Source: Nocardia jinanensis | Lineage (GTDB): Bacteria; Actinomycetota; Actinomycetes; Mycobacteriales; Mycobacteriaceae | DNA length: 64,000 nucleotides | Reading direction: 5' to 3' | Assembly: GCF_014645735.1 (NCBI RefSeq) | Contig: NZ_BMMH01000005.1 | Coordinates: 62,001-126,000, forward strand | Translations under genes and position numbers: made by a program | The notes under the pieces: generated by a model | What the model was told of the DNA's origin: nothing | The model's input: only the letters and a program-made list of their open reading frames with translations | Databases searched by the model: none | Shown: positions 17,188-26,144 of the stretch, piece by piece | How positions within the stretch are numbered: position 1 is the stretch's first letter | Layout of the letters: the number at the start of each line of letters is the position of its first letter

Positions 17188-18720
17188 GTGGAATTGAATA
17201 GGCGTCAGGTATTCAAAGCGGGGTTGGGCCTCAGCGCGGTACTCGCGCTCGCCGCATGCACCGACGGATCATCTCCCTCCGACAGCTCGGGCGGCACTCC
17301 TCAGCGTGGCGGGACACTCCGCTTCGGTGCGATCGGAAAATCGTCCAAAATCGAGCGCGATCCGCACGAAACAATGAGCAACGAGAGCGATTTCCTGATC
17401 ATGTCGCTCGTCTACGACCCACTGACCGTCCCCGGCACCGACCCGAATGTCGCACCGCGCCTCGCTTCCACCTGGGAATCGGATCGGGAACAGCGGAATT
17501 GGACTTTCACGATCGCGGACGGAGCTCGCTTCCACGATGGCCGACCGGTGACTTCCGAGGATGTCGTGTGGTCGCTTCGCCGACTCCGTGCAGCCGGGGG
17601 CGAGACAAAGGTGCCCGTAGCTTCCGTCGACGATATCAATCCCACCGGCCCGAATGCGGTGGTATTGACATGCGCGGCCCCGAACAGCCAAATGCCGCTA
17701 TTGCTGCGAATGATGACTTTTGTGCTCCCGAAGGGGACCGCCGATGTCACCGAGGCGATCGGTACGGGGCCGTTCCGTCTCGAATCCTATGACAACGGCA
17801 ATGCCCGGCTGGTACGCAATGACGATTGGTACGGTGGCGCGCCCCTGCTCGATGCCATCGAGGTGACCCTCTTCGAGAGTCCCGAAGCGATGGCGAACGC
17901 GATCATGGCGGGTCAGATCGATGTCGCCTCGAGTGTCGGCGCTGTCGCCGGGCGGATGGCGGAAACACGAGACGACCTCGAGGTGTTCCGGCGACCGAAC
18001 GATGTCGCGGTAGCGATCGCGATGCGGACATCCGATGGCCCCTTCGCGGATCCGCGCGTGCGAGAGGCACTTCGTCTGGCGGTGGATCGCGAAGCGATGG
18101 TGTCGCAGGTTCTCTCGGGCTACGGCACTGTCGCCAACGATATTCTCGGTACCGCCGATCCGACCTTCGATGCGTCGATTCCACAGCGGGCCCGCGATCT
18201 CGACCGGGCCAGAAAATTGCTCTCCGAGGCGAAATTCGACACCAAGAAGACCTACCAACTGGTGACCAAGCAAGAAGCCGCAGGTGAGGTCGAGTCGGCC
18301 AAGGTCTTCGCGAGCCAGGCGAAGGAGATCGGCCTCGACATCGAGGTCGTGGTCCAGGAAGCGAACGCCTTCTACGACGCCACCTGGTTGAAGGCGCCGC
18401 TGTACACAGTGAACTGGGGCACCAACGACTCGGTCATGTTCTTCGCCAGCAAGGTCATGTATTCGCGCACCAAGTGGAACGAGACGAACTTCCACGACCA
18501 GACCTTCGACAAGGCCTACGCGACCGCACTCGCGGCGCCCCCCGGCGCGGAATTCACCAAGGCGAGCCGGGCGATTCAGCAGATCCAGTACGACCGCGGC
18601 GGCTACATCGTGTGGGGAATGGCCGATGGCATCGATATTGCCAGCAGCTCGGTCCGTGATCTGCCGAAGCTGGGTGGGTACGGCCGGGTGCAGCTCGAGC
18701 GGGTGTGGTTGTCGAATTGA
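17188..18720 (+). CDS. ABC transporter substrate-binding lipoprotein (SBP_bac_5 family)
   Basis: A 510-residue periplasmic-type binding lipoprotein. GTG start with GATGAGG upstream. The N-terminus NRRQVFKAGLGLSAVLALAAC combines a twin-arginine motif with a lipobox ending at Cys24, so export may be by Tat with lipid anchoring. The mature part follows the oligopeptide/nickel-binding fold: PLTVPGTDPNVAPRLASTWE, WTFTIADGARFHDGRPVTSEDV, IGTGPFRLESYD, RVREALRLAVDREAM. It opens a four-gene operon behind an iron box. In this family some members bind peptides, others nickel or metal-metallophore complexes; iron control points to a metal or siderophore-like ligand, which is inference. Confidence 0.9.
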   Translation: MELNRRQVFKAGLGLSAVLALAACTDGSSPSDSSGGTPQRGGTLRFGAIGKSSKIERDPHETMSNESDFLIMSLVYDPLTVPGTDPNVAPRLASTWESDREQRNWTFTIADGARFHDGRPVTSEDVVWSLRRLRAAGGETKVPVASVDDINPTGPNAVVLTCAAPNSQMPLLLRMMTFVLPKGTADVTEAIGTGPFRLESYDNGNARLVRNDDWYGGAPLLDAIEVTLFESPEAMANAIMAGQIDVASSVGAVAGRMAETRDDLEVFRRPNDVAVAIAMRTSDGPFADPRVREALRLAVDREAMVSQVLSGYGTVANDILGTADPTFDASIPQRARDLDRARKLLSEAKFDTKKTYQLVTKQEAAGEVESAKVFASQAKEIGLDIEVVVQEANAFYDATWLKAPLYTVNWGTNDSVMFFASKVMYSRTKWNETNFHDQTFDKAYATALAAPPGAEFTKASRAIQQIQYDRGGYIVWGMADGIDIASSSVRDLPKLGGYGRVQLERVWLSN

Positions 18721-19646
18721 TTGCCTTCACCGGTGTGGTGGCACGTCGGGTCGGGCTGCTGATCACTCTGCTCGCGGTCGTGTTCGTGGTAATCGACCTG
18801 CTACCCGGTAATGCCGCCCGGGCGGTACTCGGACGCGACGCGAGTCCGGATCAGGTAGCGGCCAAAGAGCACGAACTGGGATTGGACCGGCCACTGCCGG
18901 TCCGCTTCTGGGATTGGTTCAGCGGCGCAGCTACCGGGGACTTCGGTGTCACTGCCCGCGGCCGGTCGGTGAATGAATTGCTGGCGGCCAAGTTCCCGCA
19001 GACCTTGCTGCTGGCCTCGATCGCCCTGCTCGCCACGATCGTGATCGCGTTGCTGCTCGGCGCGTGGTGGGCGGCCCGGCCCGGCAGCCTCGTCGCACGC
19101 ATAGTGCAACCCGGTTCGGCGTTCGTGATCGCGGTCCCGGAGTTCGTTGTCGCGACGCTGCTGGTGATGGTCTTCTCGCTGTGGCTGGATTGGCTGCCCG
19201 CGGTGACGTTCACCGACCGGGCGGGGTACCCCGCAAGTGCGCAGATGCTGATCCTCCCGGCGTTGGCCTTGGCGATACCGCAGGCCGGCTGGAATCTGCG
19301 GGTGGTGCGCAGCGCGTTGATCGATGCTGCGGCCGCGCCGCATGTCGACAGCGCCATCCTCAACGGCCTATCCGAGAGGACGGTCCTGATCCGTCATGTG
19401 CTGCCGTTCGCGCTTCCGACCATCGCGATGTCGCTGGCCACCTCGGTCGGCACCTTGTTCGGCGGCGCGCTGGTCGTCGAGACGATTTTCAACTACCCGG
19501 GGATGGGTGCCATGGTCGCGGGGTCGGTATCGGACCGGGATACAGCATTGGTCGCGGCCGTTGTCGCACTGACCGGGACCACCATCATGTGCATTCTGCT
19601 GCTGGCCGATGCCATTCGGGCCTGGTCGAACCGAGGTCGTCCATGA
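18705..19646 (+). CDS. ABC transporter permease, DppB/OppB type
   Basis: A 313-residue integral membrane protein whose GTG start overlaps the end of the binding-protein gene by 16 bp, indicating translational coupling. The N-terminal helix is followed by the family's long external loop with LGRDASPDQVAAKEHELGLD and RFWDWFSGAATGDFG, then five more helices. The cytoplasmic EAA-type coupling region lies around IDAAAAPHVDSAILNGLSER, and FNYPGMGAMVAGSVSDRD matches the conserved C-terminal motif. It forms half of the channel of the importer with the next gene product. Confidence 0.9.
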   Translation: MVVELIAFTGVVARRVGLLITLLAVVFVVIDLLPGNAARAVLGRDASPDQVAAKEHELGLDRPLPVRFWDWFSGAATGDFGVTARGRSVNELLAAKFPQTLLLASIALLATIVIALLLGAWWAARPGSLVARIVQPGSAFVIAVPEFVVATLLVMVFSLWLDWLPAVTFTDRAGYPASAQMLILPALALAIPQAGWNLRVVRSALIDAAAAPHVDSAILNGLSERTVLIRHVLPFALPTIAMSLATSVGTLFGGALVVETIFNYPGMGAMVAGSVSDRDTALVAAVVALTGTTIMCILLLADAIRAWSNRGRP

Positions 19647-20464
19647 AGACGCCGACACTGTCTCGCCCGGCCGGTTCCCGGCGATTGGGGCTGACCGCGC
19701 TGCCCGCGGTCGCCGTGGTCGCCCTGGCCGTGGCCGGTCCCCTGTTCGCGCCCTACGCGGTCGATCATCCCGTCGGCATCACCTTCGAGAATCCGAACGG
19801 CAAGGCATGGCTGGGCGGTGATCGGCTCGGCCACGACGTCCTCAGCCAGCTGCTGCACGGCGGGTGGGGACTGCTACTGGTAGCAGCGACCATCGCATTA
19901 CTGGTCACCACGATCGCCGCTGTACTGGGATCGGTGGCGGCGTTGTATCCGAGAGCGGGAGCCTGGATCGAACGAACCGCGGATCTGGGCATGCTGCTGC
20001 CGCCGGTCCTGGCGATCTTGTTGTTCATGCTCTCCTGGCCGGAATCCGGTGCGGTCGGACTGGTCGTCATCTCCGTGGCCTCGGGCACGCCGTACACCGC
20101 GCGGGTCTTCGCGGCGGCCGCCAGCGGCGTGGCGGCCTCCGGTTTCATCGAGGCGGCCCGGGGGCGTGGCGAAGGGATGGGATACCTCGTCTCGCGGGAA
20201 CTACTTCCGAATCTCCGCGAAACGCTGCTCACCCAACTGGGCCTGCGCTTCGTGGAAGCGATGTATCTCGTGAGTACTGCCGCGTTTCTCCAACTGCCGA
20301 CCACCCTTGGTGACGCCAATTGGGCGGTCATGGTCCGCGAGAACGCATCCGGAATCCTGCTCAATCCCGCCGCCGTGCTGGCGCCGAGCCTGGCGATCGG
20401 CCTGCTGGCGGTCAGTGTGAACAGCGCCGTGGCGATATTCGGTCGAGGAAGGCGGGACATATGA
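19643..20464 (+). CDS. ABC transporter permease, DppC/OppC type
   Basis: A 273-residue membrane protein starting at an ATG that overlaps the previous stop (ATGA). After a short N-terminal tail there is one helix, the periplasmic loop ending in WLGGDRLGHDVLSQLLHGG (the typical LGTDxLGRD motif), and five further helices. The coupling loop is GFIEAARGRGEGMGYLVSRE. It is slightly shorter than many DppC proteins (about 290-300). It pairs with the 18705 product in the inner membrane and is coupled to the ATPase gene, which again starts at an ATGA overlap. Confidence 0.9.
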   Translation: MKTPTLSRPAGSRRLGLTALPAVAVVALAVAGPLFAPYAVDHPVGITFENPNGKAWLGGDRLGHDVLSQLLHGGWGLLLVAATIALLVTTIAAVLGSVAALYPRAGAWIERTADLGMLLPPVLAILLFMLSWPESGAVGLVVISVASGTPYTARVFAAAASGVAASGFIEAARGRGEGMGYLVSRELLPNLRETLLTQLGLRFVEAMYLVSTAAFLQLPTTLGDANWAVMVRENASGILLNPAAVLAPSLAIGLLAVSVNSAVAIFGRGRRDI

Positions 20465-21927
20465 CCGACGAAATGACAGTCGAGACCGAAGGGGTGGTGG
20501 TCGACGAACTTTCGGTACGCTCACTGTCCGGTGCCGAACTGTTGGAGCCGACCTCACTGCGCGTAGCCCAGGGCACGATCACCGCGATAACCGGCCCGTC
20601 CGGTGCCGGCAAGACGACGCTGATGCGTGCTGTCCTCGGCCATCTGGCCGGCGGCACCACTCGATCGAGCGGTTCGGTGCGTGTGTGCGGGCAGGATGTG
20701 TTCGCGTTGGAGCCCGCTGCGCTGCAATCCTTCCGCCGGAGTCGCATGGCATTCGTGAGCCAGGATCCGGGCGCGGCCTTGAATCCGACGATGCGGGTAC
20801 GGTCATTGCTCACCGAGGCGGTGGGCAAGCGCGCCGGCGCCGACCTGGTGGCCACTCTCGAACGCGTCGGGCTGCCCGGCCATTACCTGCGGCGGCGTCC
20901 GGGCGAGCTCTCCGGCGGCGAGCAGCGCCGGGTAGCGCTCGCCCTCGGCCTGGTCCGCAAAGTCGGGGTTCTGGTCGTCGATGAACCGATCGCCGGTCTG
21001 CACGGCCAACTGCGCAATGAGATCGGGGACCTGCTCCGTTCGCTGGCCACCGACGAGGGTGTCGCGGTAGTGGTATCCGGCCACGACACCACGGCCCTGC
21101 ACCGAGTAGCAGATCATGTGGTCAATCTGGGCGAACCGCCGAAGACACCGCAGCGGCCGACAGGTCTGCTCCCGACCCCTGCTCCGGCGGACTCACCCGC
21201 GCTTCAGGGTCGTGCGATATCCGCGAGAGCGGGTGGCAGAGCGCTGCTCGAGTCGGTCGACCTTGCCGTTTCCTCCGGCGAAGCCGTAGCTGTCGTCGGG
21301 CCATCCGGGGCAGGCAAGACCACCCTCGCGCGCGTACTGGCAGGCCTCCACACGAACGCCTCGGGGACCTTGGAAGTAGGGGGGCGTCGCCTGGCCGTCG
21401 GTCGTTCACGGCGATCTCGGCGCGACCGCCGACGGATTCAGCTGATCCCGCAGAATCCACTGTCCACACTGAACCCGAAGCACACTGTGCTGCGAACTCT
21501 TTCACGCCCGTTGCGACTTGCCGGAGTATCGACGCCACAGGAAGTGGCCGAGCGCGCGGAAGCACTGATGCGGAGCGTCGAACTGGACTCCGAACTGTTG
21601 CGCCGGTACCCGGACGAACTCTCCGGGGGCCAGCGGCAGCGGGTGGCGATCGCGCGAGCACTGGCCGCCGAGCCCGACGTGCTCCTGTGCGACGAGATAA
21701 CATCCGCCCTCGATGCCGGGACGGCTACCGCGATCATGGAGATGGTCGAGCGCACCCGGGTCGAGCGAGGGATCGGCGTTCTGGTCATCAGTCACGATAT
21801 GACCCTGATTGCCGAGCATTGCCGGCAGATCGTGGTGATCGCCGACGGAAAGGTTGTCGAGACGGGAAACACCGCGGAAGTTCTCGCAGAGCCCAGCTCC
21901 CCGCACACCAGGGCGCTGTTGACCTGA
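20461..21927 (+). CDS. ABC transporter ATPase with two fused nucleotide-binding domains (DppDF fusion)
   Basis: A 488-residue protein with two complete ABC ATPase domains in one chain. Domain 1: Walker A GPSGAGKTT (near residue 42), VSQDPGAALNP Q-loop, signature LSGGEQRR, Walker B VLVVDEP. Domain 2: Walker A GPSGAGKTT, IPQNPLSTLNP Q-loop, signature LSGGQRQR, Walker B VLLCDEI, followed by SHD. In most Dpp/Opp systems these are separate DppD and DppF proteins, so this is a fused version. Each half is short and lacks the usual C-terminal cysteine-rich oligopeptide extension (CPxRCP) seen in the proteins at 60213 and 61205. It powers the iron-box-controlled importer. Confidence 0.9.
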   Translation: MTDEMTVETEGVVVDELSVRSLSGAELLEPTSLRVAQGTITAITGPSGAGKTTLMRAVLGHLAGGTTRSSGSVRVCGQDVFALEPAALQSFRRSRMAFVSQDPGAALNPTMRVRSLLTEAVGKRAGADLVATLERVGLPGHYLRRRPGELSGGEQRRVALALGLVRKVGVLVVDEPIAGLHGQLRNEIGDLLRSLATDEGVAVVVSGHDTTALHRVADHVVNLGEPPKTPQRPTGLLPTPAPADSPALQGRAISARAGGRALLESVDLAVSSGEAVAVVGPSGAGKTTLARVLAGLHTNASGTLEVGGRRLAVGRSRRSRRDRRRIQLIPQNPLSTLNPKHTVLRTLSRPLRLAGVSTPQEVAERAEALMRSVELDSELLRRYPDELSGGQRQRVAIARALAAEPDVLLCDEITSALDAGTATAIMEMVERTRVERGIGVLVISHDMTLIAEHCRQIVVIADGKVVETGNTAEVLAEPSSPHTRALLT

Positions 21928-21967
21928 AACCCATTCGCCCTCGATGCACGCGGCCGGGCGGAACCGA

Positions 21968-22125
21968 CGCGCATCGGGCGCGTCCGCCGACCGCTCGGCG
22001 TGCGGCGAGCGTCCGGGCGGTCCCGAAACCCAGCCCGGTGTTCGCGCCGGTCACGGCGTGGCCGCCTGATGGCCAACAGCACCTGCGAACTCGGCAACGC
22101 CGATCCGGAAGTCCTCGACCGTCAT
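21968..22125 (-). pseudogene. SDR N-terminal relic
   Basis: On the minus strand an ATG at 22125 opens a short peptide that ends at a stop, while a second frame reads AVTGANTGLGFGTARTLAAR (about 22057 to 21995), the cofactor-binding start of a short-chain dehydrogenase. Nothing of the rest of the protein remains. It is head to head with the TetR relic at 22184, so a divergent regulator/SDR pair like the one at 12556-14001 may once have been here. Confidence 0.55.
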
Positions 22126-22183
22126 GGGTGCGGCGGTATCGCGTGCCGGCCGGCTCACGCCGATCGACGAACAGACTCGAGCC

Positions 22184-22309
22184 CCACAACACCTGTCCGC
22201 ACACAGTGACCGCTATCCAACCCTCGCCGCGAACGGCTACATGCTCGACGACGACTGGGACGGTACGTTCGCCCGCAGCCTGGACTACCTACTCGACGGC
22301 ATTCGTGGC
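22184..22309 (+). pseudogene. TetR regulator C-terminal relic
   Basis: One frame reads DRYPTLAANGYMLDDDWDG followed by FARSLDYLLDGIRG, the characteristic C-terminal tail of a TetR ligand-binding domain. There is no HTH upstream on the same strand. It is a fragment left by a deletion and has no start of its own. Confidence 0.55.
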
Positions 22310-22372
22310 TGCGACCAGGGCCCGCCACGCACCTCCGACCCATCCGTCGAGAGGGTGCACAACACCGTCCGC

Positions 22373-23698
22373 TCAGGACACCTGACATCCCGGAGCCTGC
22401 GAAGCGCCTGCGAAGCGGTCGGCGAGGAAGTTCATACCGCCGAATGCTTCACCCGCGGCGGCTCCCATGTGGCCCGGAAACAGCGAATGGGTCGCGGTGA
22501 GGGTCGCGCCCTGCGCGCAGTAGGTATCGACGAGCGCGTTATAGCCGACGACGGGGATCTTCTCGTCGGAGATGCTGTGGTACAGGTACAGCGGGGTGTC
22601 GGGGGCGGTGCCGCCGAGCTCGTTGGGCGTCGCTGCATCGCGGAAGGCGGTATGCGCCAGCAAGTTCGGGACCGCAGCGAGGTCGGCGATGTGGGTGTCC
22701 GGGTATTTTTGAGCCAGATCCGCACCGCAGGCCGACGTGTCCGCGGTGCGCAGCGCGCTGCGCCCCTGGTCGTTCAATAAGTCGGCCAGGCGGGATTCGG
22801 GTTCATTGCGGGCCAGGCCGAGCAGGATCAGTATCGCTCCCGCGTCGCCGTCGGCGAGTTGTGCCATGGTCGGGATATCGGTGGGGACTCCGCCCGCGCT
22901 GGTGCCGGCGAGTCCCACATCCGGTGCGTATTCCTGACGCAATTGCGTGGCCCACAGTGTGGCGAAGGCTCCGCTGGAGTATCCCCAGGCACCGATCGGG
23001 CTCGCGGTATCGATCCCGGCCGGGGAGAAGGACCGCGCGGCCCGAATTCCGTCCAGGACCCCACGCCCGGACGTCACCCCGTCGAAGAGCCGCGACTGCG
23101 GCCCTTCGTAATCGCTCACCACGACGGCCCATCCGCGCCGCAGTGCGTCCGCGATGAACGGCACATCCTGCGCGACGGCCGCCATTTCGGTGTTGCGTCC
23201 GCCGCGCAGCGTGAACGACGGCGCGCACCGGGTGTCGAGACTGTTCTCGGGTACCTGATACGACAGCACCGGCCGCGGCCCGTTCCAGGGCACCGGCGGC
23301 ACCAGCACACTCGTCACATTCAATTGCGGTTTTTCTTCGGAATCGGTTGTGCGATACCGTAATTGCCACGCATCCACCGGGATCGGCAGCCCGAGCGGTG
23401 CGATCGTCCGCGCCCCGAGCACCGCTCCGTTCGGATGCGAGGCGAGATCGGCGGGTGCGGCATAGAAGGGATCGTCACCGGGCGCCGGCACCGCGGCCCG
23501 AGCGACCGGCATCGACATCACCGCGGGCAGCACGATCGCGGCGAGCGCGAGGATCGCAAGCCATAGTCGACCGATCCGCCGGAACATCACCGGTTGCCGG
23601 CGTGCGCCGTCGACCGGCAGACCGGGTATATCGTTAGCCGAACGCGATGTCCGGCCCGAACTATTTCGATATGCCGACAATGATTGCCCGGATTCCAT
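22373..23698 (-). CDS. Secreted lipase (LIP family)
   Basis: A 441-residue secreted alpha/beta hydrolase. The ATG at 23698 is preceded by GGAGGTG; it gives a long N-terminal region before the hydrophobic signal core (LWLAILALAAIVLPAVMSM) and a likely cleavage after ARA. An internal ATG 37 codons later would give a shorter, more ordinary signal peptide. The nucleophile elbow is GYSSGAF, the acid probably lies in YHSISDEKIPV, and the histidine in FPGHMGA. The family (PF03583) includes Candida lipases and mycobacterial/nocardial secreted triacylglycerol or ester hydrolases. It stands alone between gene relics and the divergent TAP-like hydrolase. Confidence 0.87.
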   Translation of the reverse strand: MESGQSLSAYRNSSGRTSRSANDIPGLPVDGARRQPVMFRRIGRLWLAILALAAIVLPAVMSMPVARAAVPAPGDDPFYAAPADLASHPNGAVLGARTIAPLGLPIPVDAWQLRYRTTDSEEKPQLNVTSVLVPPVPWNGPRPVLSYQVPENSLDTRCAPSFTLRGGRNTEMAAVAQDVPFIADALRRGWAVVVSDYEGPQSRLFDGVTSGRGVLDGIRAARSFSPAGIDTASPIGAWGYSSGAFATLWATQLRQEYAPDVGLAGTSAGGVPTDIPTMAQLADGDAGAILILLGLARNEPESRLADLLNDQGRSALRTADTSACGADLAQKYPDTHIADLAAVPNLLAHTAFRDAATPNELGGTAPDTPLYLYHSISDEKIPVVGYNALVDTYCAQGATLTATHSLFPGHMGAAAGEAFGGMNFLADRFAGASQAPGCQVS

Positions 23699-24288
23699 CA
23701 CACCTCCAGCGTCAGGCCATCCGACGCGCAAGCACTTCGAACCCGCACCGACCGGCCACACCATTTCTGGGTCAAGATCACGATAGCGTAACGACTCACC
23801 ACACGATAACATAACGATTGCATATTCATGCATGGTCGATCAGGAGCTCAGCGGAAGAAAGGTGCTGGCCACGATGATGAAGATCGATGCCGACACAATC
23901 GCCGAACACAACGGCACCATCCCGCTGATATCCGACAAGAGGCTTCGCTGGAAAGTCGCCGACGACCGGTGCGGCCGCCAGATACGGAAGAGAAGGCTCG
24001 CGGGACCGAGCCGATACCGGTGCGCATACCGACCTCGCCGCCGCGGGAAATTGTTCGGCGGACGCCGCCACGGAATGAGCCTGCGATCCGTACGCCACGC
24101 CAGCTTCACAGAATTCGATGTCAGAGGCACGACCTATACGATCGGGGCGAGTGATGAGTGACAACCCAGGAGGCCTCGACTTCGCCGGGCCGGTCGCAGC
24201 AAACGACCGCGTGGTCGGTTCGGGGCCCCGAAAATGGCTGCCACGCGGAAACAGAATGCGGACACAGATGTCCCGGGACGGTGCGGGA
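23699..24288. other. Divergent intergenic region, possible small ORF
   Basis: About 590 bp between two secreted hydrolase genes that diverge. The part near 23760-23835 is AT-rich (repeated CGATA/CGATAACATAACG) and is the likely promoter area. A plus-strand frame 23832-24161 (109 codons) and a minus-strand frame 23826-24392 overlap; neither has a ribosome-binding site or family resemblance, and I do not call either a gene. Confidence 0.35.
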
Positions 24289-25800
24289 ATGCCGATTCGA
24301 CGGATTCGGTGGCTCGTGCTGGGGGTCATATCGGCAGCCGTATCCGCCACGCTGCCCCTCGGGCCGGCGAGCGCCGACCCGGTCGACGGCATCCCGGGTG
24401 GGTTGGAGTCGTTCTATCACCAGCGACTGGACTGGAAACCGTGTAACGACGCGGTTCTCGATGGTGCGGGGGCTCAGTGCGCGGGCGTTGTCGTACCGCT
24501 CGACTACAACCGACCGGACTCACGCACACTGACCGTGGCGATCTCGCGTATCCCGGCCACCGACCCGGCCCACAGACACGGGATCATGTTGTCCAACCCC
24601 GGCGGTCCCGGCGGTCCGGGGCTGAGCATGATGGCCGACCTCCAGGACCGGTTCACACCGGATGTCCGCGCCCGATACGACCTGATCGGCATGGACCCGC
24701 GTGGCATCGGCCGATCGGACCCGGTGAATTGCGCGCTGCCGCTGCCCACCATGTTGTTCTCGGCCGGTTTCGACGGCTTCGGCTTCGCGCGCGACACGGC
24801 CCTGGCCGCCGCGCTCGCGGCTTCCTGCACAACACCCGATCCGGAGAAGGCCCGCCAGATCACCACCCGCAATACCGCCCGGGACATGGATGTCATTCGC
24901 AGCGCATTCGGTGAACGCACACTCAGCTATTACGGCGGCTCCTACGGCACCTACCTGGGTGCGGTGTACACGCAGATGTTCCCTCAGCACAGTGACCGGA
25001 TGGTGTTCGACAGCGCCGTCGACCCGGACCGCTACTGGATCGGCATCTACCAGGACATGGGCGCTGTCAACGAGGCCGCGCTCGACGAGTGGGCGACCTG
25101 GGCGGCCCGCCGCGACGCCGACTATCACTTCGGTAGCAGCGGACCGCAGGTCCGCGCCTTTGTCGAGGACATGATTCGACGTGCCGCCGCCCATCCGGTC
25201 ATCGGCAACGGCTACCTCATCGATGAACACACCGCGCCGATGATGCTGCTGGCGCTGCTGTCGGATCCGCAGAAGAACGCCGACCTCGCCGAGGTCGTGC
25301 GGATCGTCGCCGACGCAGTGTCCGGGCGGCCCGTCGACATGGAGCAGCTGAAAACGAAGATCAGCGGCCCTGTTCAGCTGAACGCCTCTGGCATGGCCGC
25401 AGTTCTGTGCGGCGACAAGGCCGCACCCCGGGATCCGGCCTGGTATTACCGCAACATCGAAAATGTTCGGGCGACCCAGCCGGTGTTCGGTGCGTTCGCC
25501 AACAACATCACCGCCTGCGCATTCTGGCCGGAACCGGTCGAGGCACTCACCGCTGTGCACAACTCGACACCGGCCCTGATCCTGCAGGCGACCCGCGACA
25601 CCCGCACCCCCTACCACCAAGGCCTTGCACTGCACCGGGACCTGACGGCGTCACGTATGGTCACATCGGCAGACACCCGCGTTCACGGCGTCCTCCGCGC
25701 CGGCACGAACAGCTGCGTGAACGACATCGTCAACACCTACTTCCGTGACGGCACCCTCCCCGAGGCCGACACCACCTGCCAACTCGACCCCGGCCGATAG
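24289..25800 (+). CDS. Secreted alpha/beta hydrolase, TAP-like (tripeptidyl aminopeptidase family)
   Basis: The frame is open from 24118; the ATG at 24289 is chosen because it starts a compact signal peptide (MPIRRIRWLVLGVISAAVSA, cleavage after ASA). The true start could be upstream (ATG at 24154 or 24256). The mature protein of about 475 residues has the TAP signature: CAGVVVPLDYNRPD, LSNPGGPGGPG (oxyanion loop), GMDPRGIGRSD, nucleophile elbow GGSYGTYLG, and a C-terminal domain with LILQATRDTRTPYHQG carrying the acid and a VHGV histidine. Members remove N-terminal tripeptides or hydrolyse esters outside the cell. It is divergent from the lipase. Confidence 0.85.
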   Translation: MPIRRIRWLVLGVISAAVSATLPLGPASADPVDGIPGGLESFYHQRLDWKPCNDAVLDGAGAQCAGVVVPLDYNRPDSRTLTVAISRIPATDPAHRHGIMLSNPGGPGGPGLSMMADLQDRFTPDVRARYDLIGMDPRGIGRSDPVNCALPLPTMLFSAGFDGFGFARDTALAAALAASCTTPDPEKARQITTRNTARDMDVIRSAFGERTLSYYGGSYGTYLGAVYTQMFPQHSDRMVFDSAVDPDRYWIGIYQDMGAVNEAALDEWATWAARRDADYHFGSSGPQVRAFVEDMIRRAAAHPVIGNGYLIDEHTAPMMLLALLSDPQKNADLAEVVRIVADAVSGRPVDMEQLKTKISGPVQLNASGMAAVLCGDKAAPRDPAWYYRNIENVRATQPVFGAFANNITACAFWPEPVEALTAVHNSTPALILQATRDTRTPYHQGLALHRDLTASRMVTSADTRVHGVLRAGTNSCVNDIVNTYFRDGTLPEADTTCQLDPGR

Positions 25801-26144
25801 GATGTACCGACCGCCGGGGACGATCCCGGTAAGAGTATTCAGCCGGTTTCTCTCCGTAGGTTCGGTCGTCGCGCCGACGGTCGGTCGAGGTAATCACCGA
25901 CCCGGACGTTGGACCGCGGTGGCCGGGTGGCTCGTATGCGTGGTTGTGCCAGTGAACTCGGACATCATTGCTCGGCGGATTCCGACGTTGTCCGGAGCGC
26001 CCCGGATACAGTCCGTATCGGCGAATTCCGACGGCTCGGCGGTCCGGTACCTGAATACGCCCAATTCGCGCCGGCACGGTAGCCGACCAATCGAACGGTC
26101 CGGTGGCGGCCCCATCCGCGCCCGAAGAGATCTACGGTGGAGAT
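25801..26144. other. Intergenic, nothing recognised
   Basis: About 340 bp between the TAP-like hydrolase and the crotonase gene. No gene, repeat or clear hairpin; the last 10 bp carry the ribosome-binding site of the next gene. Confidence 0.35.

Noticed and set aside
16841..17188. 115-codon plus-strand frame just before the ABC operon
   Set aside because: No ribosome-binding site or motif, and it overlaps the iron box and promoter of the next gene.
23832..24161. 109-codon plus-strand frame between two secreted hydrolases
   Set aside because: No ribosome-binding site, Arg-rich, no similarity recognised; a minus-strand frame of equal quality overlaps it.
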